11,288 nt of DNA from Gammaproteobacteria bacterium (lineage in GTDB: Bacteria; Pseudomonadota; Gammaproteobacteria; Arenicellales; Spongiicolonaceae), in contig RKSH01000219.1 of the NCBI GenBank assembly GCA_007570945.1, positions 1 through 11,288 of the forward strand. Reading direction: 5' to 3'. Below the pieces are notes generated by a model that saw only the letters and a program-made list of their open reading frames with translations, did not search any database and was not told the origin of the DNA. This document shows positions 6,925 through 11,288 of this stretch, in pieces. A program made the translations under genes and the position numbers. Numbering within the stretch: position 1 is the first letter of the stretch; each line of letters begins with the position of its first letter.

Positions 6925-7438
6925 GCGCGCCGTCGTTTTGTCGTGCGCCGCCGCCGTTGCGCTCAGCGCCTGCGGTTTTCAACTGCGCGGCGCCGGCCCC
7001 GGCGGCGGTGATGGTTTGCGCGGCGCCCTGGTGCACCCGGTGAATGCGCCGCCGGCCCTGGCCCGCGCCCTCACCCTCGCCCTGGCCGAGAATGGCGCAA
7101 CCGTTGCAGCCACCGCCGCCGCCGCCGATGCGGTGCTGACGGTGGCCGGCGTTGACCACCGCCGCGACATTGCGGCGCTGGACAACAGCGGCAAGGCGGC
7201 GGCCTACCGCCTGTGGCTCGTGGTAACATTCCGCATTGAAGGCGCGCCCCCGCCGAACGAAAAATCCATGCCGCAGCAGCAAATCACCGTCACCCGCCAC
7301 CTGGACCACGCCGGCCGGCGCGTGCTGCAAAGCGACAACGAGGAAACCTTCACCCGCGAACAAATGATCTTAGAGGCGGCGCGGCGCCTGGTGCGGCGCC
7401 TGGGCCGCGCCATCCATCGGAGCGGTGCGGCGCGTTGA
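6911..7438 (+). CDS. lptE: LPS-assembly lipoprotein LptE
   Basis: LptE is an outer-membrane lipoprotein that plugs the LptD barrel and is needed to place lipopolysaccharide on the cell surface. The 175-residue product has a short signal peptide (WWTRR then a hydrophobic core) and the lipobox LSAC, making C21 the lipidated residue. It is followed by GFQLRG, matching the CGWHLR start of mature E. coli LptE. The pattern AAYRLWLVVTFRIEG and the C-terminal SDNEETFTREQMILEAARRLVRRL also match the family; E. coli LptE is 193 residues. The start must be the TTG at 6911: an in-frame TGA sits at 6905-6907 and no ATG or GTG lies before the lipobox. It overlaps leuS by 14 bases, as expected for the conserved leuS-lptE-holA order. 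Its presence implies an LPS-bearing Gram-negative cell. Confidence 0.9.
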   Translation: MWWTRRAVVLSCAAAVALSACGFQLRGAGPGGGDGLRGALVHPVNAPPALARALTLALAENGATVAATAAAADAVLTVAGVDHRRDIAALDNSGKAAAYRLWLVVTFRIEGAPPPNEKSMPQQQITVTRHLDHAGRRVLQSDNEETFTREQMILEAARRLVRRLGRAIHRSGAAR

Positions 7439-8478
7439 GGATTCTCTCGCCGTCCCTGGCGGCCAAAATTAAACCGGGCTGCAAACATTCGGTTTACCTC
7501 CTGTTTGGCGCCGAGTTTCTGCTGGTGGAGAACTCGGCCGCCGCATTGCGCGAGGCGCACCGCAAAGAAGGCTTCGGCGAGCGCGTTCGCTTCACCGTGG
7601 ACCGGGACCTGGACTGGGCCGAGCTCGCCGCCCACGGCCGCGCGCTGTCGTTGTTCGGCGGCCGCACTTTAATTGAGTTGCGCATGCCCGGCGGCCGCCC
7701 CGGCGACGCCGGCGCAAAAACATTAATTCAATTCGCCGAGGAGTCGCCGCACACCGCGCACCTGGTGATTATCTGCGGCGCGCTGGAGCGGGCGGTGCAG
7801 AGCGGCAAGTGGTTCAAGACCGTGGAGCGGCACGGCCTCAGCGTGGAGCACCGCCCGGTGACCGCCGACAAACTTCCCGACTGGCTGGGCGCGCGCATGA
7901 AAGAGCTCGGCATGACTTGCGAGCGCGAGGTGCCGGCGGTGCTGGCGCATTATCTGGAGGGCAACCTGCTTGCCGCCGACCAGGAGGTGCGCAAACTGCA
8001 AATCCTGTGCGCCGGCCGCAAAGTCACCGTGGCCGAGGTGGAAAAACTCATCGCCGACCATTCGCGCTTCACCGTCTATCAATTCGTGGACGCCTGCCTG
8101 CTGGGCAAGGTGAACCGCGCGCTGCGCATTTTGTGCAACCTGCGCCGCGAGGGGCTGCAGCCGGTGCTGGTGAACTGGACCCTGGCGCGCGAGTTGCGCG
8201 GCGTGCTCGGGGTGGCGGCGGACCTGGAGCGCGGCCGGCGCCGCGACGATTCCCTGCGCGCCCACCGCATTTGGCACAGCCGCGTGCCGCTGGTGGACGC
8301 CGTGTTGCGGCGTTTGCGCCCGGCGCAGTTGCGCGGCATTGTGGCGCGCATCGCCCGCGCCGACCGCATGATTAAAGGCCGCCAGGCCTTCACCATCGGC
8401 CGCGATGTGTGGGGCGAGTTTGAAATTATCGCCCTCGCCCTGTGCGGGATTCCGCCGCTTGAGAGCCGCCGCCCATGA
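7435..8478 (+). CDS. holA: DNA polymerase III subunit delta
   Basis: The delta subunit of the clamp-loader complex opens the beta sliding clamp during chromosome replication. At 347 residues it matches E. coli HolA (343). Collinear landmarks include the N-terminal YLLFGAEFLLVENSAAALRE (E. coli AYLLLGNDPLLLQES), the LSLFGGRTLIELRMP segment, the central HYLEGNLLAADQEVRKL (E. coli CYCYEGNLLALAQALERL), FTVYQFVDACLLGKVNRALRIL, and LRREGLQPVLVNWTLARELR. As in other delta subunits, the AAA+-like domain has no P-loop. The start is TTG at 7435, within a 4-base TTGA overlap with the lptE stop. No in-frame ATG or GTG precedes the conserved N-terminus, so TTG is needed. Tight overlaps on both sides point to translational coupling. 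Confidence 0.95.
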   Translation: MRILSPSLAAKIKPGCKHSVYLLFGAEFLLVENSAAALREAHRKEGFGERVRFTVDRDLDWAELAAHGRALSLFGGRTLIELRMPGGRPGDAGAKTLIQFAEESPHTAHLVIICGALERAVQSGKWFKTVERHGLSVEHRPVTADKLPDWLGARMKELGMTCEREVPAVLAHYLEGNLLAADQEVRKLQILCAGRKVTVAEVEKLIADHSRFTVYQFVDACLLGKVNRALRILCNLRREGLQPVLVNWTLARELRGVLGVAADLERGRRRDDSLRAHRIWHSRVPLVDAVLRRLRPAQLRGIVARIARADRMIKGRQAFTIGRDVWGEFEIIALALCGIPPLESRRP

Positions 8479-9767
8479 CCGCCGAAGCCAAACCGCCGCC
8501 GCTGGCCCGGCATATGCAAAACCTCGGCCGCCGGGCGCGCGCCGCATCCATCATTTTGGCGCGCGCCGATTGCGCCGCCAAGAACCGCGCGCTCACCGCC
8601 ATCGCCGGGCGGCTTGAAAGCGAGCGCGAAAAAATCCTCGCCGCCAACGCCCGCGACGTGGCCGCCGCGCGGGCCGGCGCCGTCGCCGCGCCGCTGTTGG
8701 AACGGCTGCAGTTGAGCGAGTCGCGGGTTGCCGCCATGGCCCGCGGCCTGCGCCAGGTGGCCGAGCTCCCCGACCCGTTGGGCGACACCGGCGAGTGGCG
8801 CGACGGCCCCTCCGGCCTGCGCATCGGCCGCCGCCGGGTGCCCCTCGGCGTGATTGGCATCATCTACGAATCGCGCCCCAACGTCACCGCCGACGCCGCC
8901 GCCCTTTGCATCAAGGCCGGCAACGCCGCCATTTTGCGCGGCGGTTCCGAGTCCCTGCACAGCAACCTCGCCATCGCCCACTGCATTGCCCGCGGCCTGG
9001 CCGCGGCCGGCCTGCCGGCGGACGCCGCGCAGGTGGTGAACACCGCGGAGCGCGGCGCGGTGGGCGCGCTTTTGGCCATGGAGGAGTTTGTGGACGTGCT
9101 CATCCCGCGCGGCGGCAAGGATTTGGTGGCGCGCATCAGCGGCCAGTCGCGCATCCCGGTGCTGAAACATCTACAGGGCGTGTGCCACGTTTACGTGGAC
9201 GCCGCCGCCGACCTGGCCATGGCCGCCGATGTCGCCTTCAACGCCAAGACCTACCGCTACGGCATCTGCGGCGCCATGGAGACGCTGTTGGTGCACCGCG
9301 CCGTCGCCGCCGAACTGCTGCCGGCCCTGGCGCGGCGTTTTGTCGCGCACGGCGTGGAATTGCGCGGCTGCCATGCCACCGTCGCCGCGGTGGGCGGCGC
9401 CGCCGCCGTTTCCCCCGCCACCGAGGAGGATTACCTCGCCGAATACCTGGGTCCCCAGCTGGCGCTGCGCGTGGTGGACGATTTGGCCGCCGCCATGGCG
9501 CACATCGCGCGCTACGGCTCCGGCCACACCGACGCCATCGTCACCGCCGATGAGGCTGCCGCGCGGCGCTTCACCGCCGAGGTGGATTCCAGTTCGGTGA
9601 TGGTCAACGCGCCCACCTGCTTCGCCGACGGTTACGAGTACGGACTCGGCGCCGAGCTCGGCATCAGCACCAACCGCCTCCACGCCCGCGGCCCGGTGGG
9701 CTTGGAGGAGCTCACCATCCGCAAGTTCGTGGTCATCGGCGACGGCCATCTGCGCGGCGCGGGCTGA
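8475..9767 (+). CDS. proA: Gamma-glutamyl phosphate reductase (glutamate-5-semialdehyde dehydrogenase)
   Basis: ProA reduces gamma-glutamyl phosphate with NADPH to glutamate-5-semialdehyde, the second step of proline synthesis, in the cytoplasm. The 430-residue product (E. coli 417) shows the ALDH-like family landmarks: LGVIGIIYESRPNVTAD (124-140), CIKAGNAAILRGGSES (145-160), LIPRGGKDL, NAKTYRYGICGAMETLLVH with catalytic C265, and the C-terminal VMVNAPTCFADGYEYGLGAELGIST. Many homologues have Asn after the GxC motif where this protein has Gly266. The ATG overlaps the holA stop in an ATGA junction. No proB lies in the window; proA is next to nadD, as in pseudomonads. The proA stop, then one codon, then the TTG of nadD all lie in the same reading frame. 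Confidence 0.97.
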   Translation: MTAEAKPPPLARHMQNLGRRARAASIILARADCAAKNRALTAIAGRLESEREKILAANARDVAAARAGAVAAPLLERLQLSESRVAAMARGLRQVAELPDPLGDTGEWRDGPSGLRIGRRRVPLGVIGIIYESRPNVTADAAALCIKAGNAAILRGGSESLHSNLAIAHCIARGLAAAGLPADAAQVVNTAERGAVGALLAMEEFVDVLIPRGGKDLVARISGQSRIPVLKHLQGVCHVYVDAAADLAMAADVAFNAKTYRYGICGAMETLLVHRAVAAELLPALARRFVAHGVELRGCHATVAAVGGAAAVSPATEEDYLAEYLGPQLALRVVDDLAAAMAHIARYGSGHTDAIVTADEAAARRFTAEVDSSSVMVNAPTCFADGYEYGLGAELGISTNRLHARGPVGLEELTIRKFVVIGDGHLRGAG

Positions 9768-9770
9768 GCC

Positions 9771-10784
9771 TTGGCGCCCGTTTTGCCGCCGCCGCTGGGA
9801 ATTTTCGGCGGCACCTTTGACCCCATCCACCACGGCCATGTGCGCGCCGCCGCCGCGCTGTGCGCCGAGTTGGCCTTGGCGCGCCTGTTCATCGTGCCCA
9901 ACGCCGACCCGCCGCACCGCCCCGGCCCGCGCGCCGCCGCCGGCCACCGTCTGGCCATGGCGCGCATCGCCGCCCGCGGCCTGCCGCAGGCGGAGGTGGA
10001 CCGGCGCGAATTGGCGCGCCCCGGCCGCTCCTACAGCGTGGACACCGTGGCCTCGTTTCGCGCCGAGGCCGGCGATGCGCCGCTGTGTTTTCTGCTCGGC
10101 ATGGATTCCTTTCTCGCGCTGCCGCAGTGGCGGCGGTGGCGCGAATTGCCGCAACTGGCGCATTTGGTGGTCATGGCCCGCCCCGGCGCGCCAAGGCCGC
10201 CGCCGGCCGGCCAGTGGTGGGAAAATTTGCGCTGCGGCACGGCGGCGGAATTGCGCGAGTCGGGTTGCGGCAAGGTGTATTTCGCCGCCAACGCCGAGGT
10301 GAACCTGTCGGCCAGCGAAGTCCGCCGGCAACTGGCGCGCGGCGGCGGCGCGCACTGCGTCGACGCCGGGGTGCTGTCCTATATTCGTGAACACGGCTTG
10401 TACCGCGGCGGCGGGGGCGAGGGCGGCGATTCCGCCCGCCTGCAAAAAACCATCTGCGCCGTGCTGGAGGAGGCCAAGGCGGTGGACCTGCGCCCGCTGG
10501 ATGTGCGCGGCATGACCGACATCACCGACTGCATGATTGTCGCCGGCGGCAACTCCGGCCGCCACGTCAAGGCCATGGCGGACCTGCTGCAGGACAAGTT
10601 GCGCGCCCTGCACATCCGCCCCCGCGGCGTGGAGGGCGAGGAGGCCGCCGAGTGGGTGCTGCTGGATTACGGCGATGCGGTGGTGCACCTGATGCGCGCC
10701 GAGCAGCGGGAGTTTTACGAACTGGAGCGGTTGTGGGGCGAGGAGGCGCGCGCGCTGGTGGGCGCCTCGCGCAAAAACGCCTGA
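9771..10784 (+). CDS. nadD-rsfS: Fused nicotinate-nucleotide adenylyltransferase (NadD) and ribosomal silencing factor (RsfS)
   Basis: One uninterrupted 337-codon frame encodes two normally separate proteins. Residues 9-211 are NadD, which adenylates nicotinate mononucleotide in NAD synthesis: GIFGGTFDPIHHGH (10-23, the HxGH nucleotidyltransferase motif), FLLGMDSFLALPQW, and LSASEVRRQL (179-188, the SxSxxR-type motif). NadD alone is about 213 residues in E. coli. A linker of mostly Gly (212-220) leads to residues 221-337, a complete RsfS/Iojap domain: LDVRGMTDITDCMIVAGGNSGRHV, RPRGVEGEEAAEWVLLDYGDAVVHLM and FYELERLWG all match E. coli RsfS (105 residues), which binds ribosomal protein uL14 and blocks subunit joining. 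No stop and no ATG, GTG or TTG start lies in the linker. The start is TTG 9771 (or TTG 9783): an in-frame TGA, the proA stop, lies just upstream, and there is no ATG or GTG before the HxGH motif. Both domains look intact, so both are probably functional. Confidence 0.93.
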   Translation: MAPVLPPPLGIFGGTFDPIHHGHVRAAAALCAELALARLFIVPNADPPHRPGPRAAAGHRLAMARIAARGLPQAEVDRRELARPGRSYSVDTVASFRAEAGDAPLCFLLGMDSFLALPQWRRWRELPQLAHLVVMARPGAPRPPPAGQWWENLRCGTAAELRESGCGKVYFAANAEVNLSASEVRRQLARGGGAHCVDAGVLSYIREHGLYRGGGGEGGDSARLQKTICAVLEEAKAVDLRPLDVRGMTDITDCMIVAGGNSGRHVKAMADLLQDKLRALHIRPRGVEGEEAAEWVLLDYGDAVVHLMRAEQREFYELERLWGEEARALVGASRKNA

Positions 10785-10789
10785 ACCGC

Positions 10790-10795
10790 TACAAT
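10790..10795 (+). promoter_or_regulatory. -10 element of the rnpB promoter
   Basis: TACAAT lies 6 bases after the nadD-rsfS stop codon and 6 bases before the first paired base of RNase P RNA helix P1 (10802). This is the distance expected from a -10 box to a transcription start. No good TTGACA-like -35 is seen at 16-18 bp, where the sequence is GC-rich coding DNA. Confidence 0.6.
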
Positions 10796-10799
10796 GGCC

Positions 10800-11146
10800 G
10801 CCGAGCCGGCCGGGCAGCCGCTGGCGGACCATGATCCGCCGGAGGAAAGTCCGGGCTCCCCAGGGCAAGGGCGCCGGGTAACGCCCGGGCGGCGCAAGCC
10901 GACGGAAAGTGCCACAGAAAACATACCGCCGGACCCCGGTCCGGTAAGGGTGAAAAGGTGCGGTAAGAGCGCACCGCGTTTGCGGCAACGCAAACGGCAC
11001 GGCAAACCCCGTCCGGAGCAAGACCGAATAGAAATCCCATGGCGCGGCCCGCGCCGGATTCGGGTAGGTCGCAAGAGGCGCCCGGCAACGTGCGTCCCAG
11101 ATGAATGGCTGTCCACGACAGAACCCGGCTTACAGGCCGGCTCGTT
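10800..11146 (+). ncRNA. rnpB: RNase P RNA, bacterial type A
   Basis: This is the catalytic RNA that removes 5' leaders from pre-tRNAs. Universally conserved blocks appear in order: GAGGAAAGTCCGGGCTCC (about 10842-10859, P4 5' strand), GTAACGCC, AAGGGTGAAAAGGTGCGG with TAAGAGCGCACCG, GGAGCAAGACC, CGGGTAGG (11061-11068, the L15 GGU that pairs with the tRNA 3' CCA), AGATGAATGGCTGTCC and ACGACAGAACCCGGCTTA (P4 3' strand). The ends are set by helix P1: CGAGCCGGCC (10802-10811) pairs perfectly with GGCCGGCTCG (11135-11144). At about 345 bases it is somewhat shorter than E. coli M1 RNA (377). Exact ends are uncertain by a few bases. It lies 17 bases after nadD-rsfS with its own -10 box. Confidence 0.97.
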
Positions 11147-11151
11147 TTTTT
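11125..11151 (+). terminator. Probable rnpB terminator overlapping the P1 3' strand
   Basis: A run of seven T (11145-11151) directly follows the P1 3' strand. A local hairpin is possible: CCGGCT (11125-11130), loop TACA, GGCCGG (11135-11140), then CTCG and the T tract. The mature P1 helix would break this hairpin, so it may act only during transcription. The stem is short and set back four bases from the T run, so confidence is moderate. Confidence 0.45.
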
Positions 11152-11185
11152 GCTTCTTTCGCCGGCGCCGGAATGCCGCCCGCCC

Positions 11186-11214
11186 TTGACACCGCCGCCC
11201 TCATCCCGCACACT
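11186..11214 (+). promoter_or_regulatory. Candidate promoter for the gene at the right edge
   Basis: A perfect TTGACA (11186-11191) is followed after 17 bp by CACACT (11209-11214), which matches the -10 consensus at three of six positions. A start about 7 bases later would fall at or just before the ATG at 11223, giving a leaderless or near-leaderless message. Confidence 0.4.
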
Positions 11215-11222
11215 TTTTTTCC

Positions 11223-11288
11223 ATGCCCGTCCCCGACCCCAAAAACCCCCCGCGCGTAGACGACCAGTTCGCCGACAGCGACCTGATG
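11223..11288 (+). CDS. Possible start of an unidentified gene, partial
   Basis: The frame from ATG 11223 stays open to the window edge and begins MPVPDPKNPPRVDDQFADSDL, Pro- and Asp-rich with no signal peptide. I do not recognise the family from 22 codons. Support is positional: it follows the rnpB terminator, has a TTGACA element at the right distance, and has a T-rich stretch (11214-11220) but no Shine-Dalgarno just before the ATG. Confidence 0.45.
   Translation, partial: MPVPDPKNPPRVDDQFADSDLM

Noticed and set aside
10400..10465. Separate rsfS gene starting in the NadD linker
   Set aside because: There is no stop after NadD and no ATG, GTG or TTG start in the linker; the first GTG (about 10461) is already inside the conserved RsfS domain. 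A CTG start near 10440 cannot be fully excluded.
11161..11170. GC-rich palindrome GCCGGCGCCGG region as a second terminator
   Set aside because: No T tract follows it; the next T run is more than 40 bases away and adjoins a start codon.
10794..11189. A 131-codon plus-strand frame over rnpB (and minus-strand frames in the same place)
   Set aside because: The region is RNase P RNA with all conserved blocks; the peptide is a chance translation.

Overview
The window is GC-rich bacterial chromosome, densely coded, and most likely from a gammaproteobacterium. The main reason is the run leuS-lptE-holA-proA-nadD-rsfS, an arrangement typical of that class. A type-A RNase P RNA follows it. Protein sequences such as AroG, HolA and LptE look gammaproteobacterial, but some details are unusual (short LeuRS, NadD-RsfS fusion), so I would not name a genus.

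Layout. Positions 1-506 hold the 5' part of a minus-strand HExxH metallopeptidase of unknown role. A 33-bp divergent promoter region separates it from aroG (540-1643, plus), the first enzyme of aromatic amino-acid synthesis. A small array of degenerate 21-bp tandem repeats (1649-1731) fills the gap between aroG and a convergent Trm112-like gene (1737-2000, minus). Only 19 bp further, and divergent, starts a ZnT9-like cation diffusion facilitator (2020-3150). Its end overlaps a periplasmic LivJ-type solute-binding protein (3144-4370). From 4399 to 10784 lies a compact plus-strand housekeeping operon: leuS, lptE, holA, proA and a fused nadD-rsfS gene, with overlaps or gaps of only a few bases. 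rnpB (about 10800-11146) has its own -10 element immediately after that gene. The window ends in the first 22 codons of another possible gene (11223 onward). No stretch over 300 bases lacks a gene.

The operon genes serve unrelated core processes: Leu-tRNA charging, LPS export, replication clamp loading, proline synthesis, NAD synthesis and ribosome silencing. They are probably co-transcribed and translationally coupled. Three of the five start with TTG.

Most notable observations: (1) a single ORF joining NadD and RsfS; (2) one family of 21-bp repeats present both between genes and in frame inside leuS, where it forms a Gly/Asp/Glu/Asn-rich linker; (3) several first-of-transcript genes with a -10-like hexamer so close to the start codon that they may be leaderless or nearly so; (4) a LeuRS without the leucine-specific domain. 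I found no CRISPR array, insertion sequence, phage gene, tRNA or defence system.
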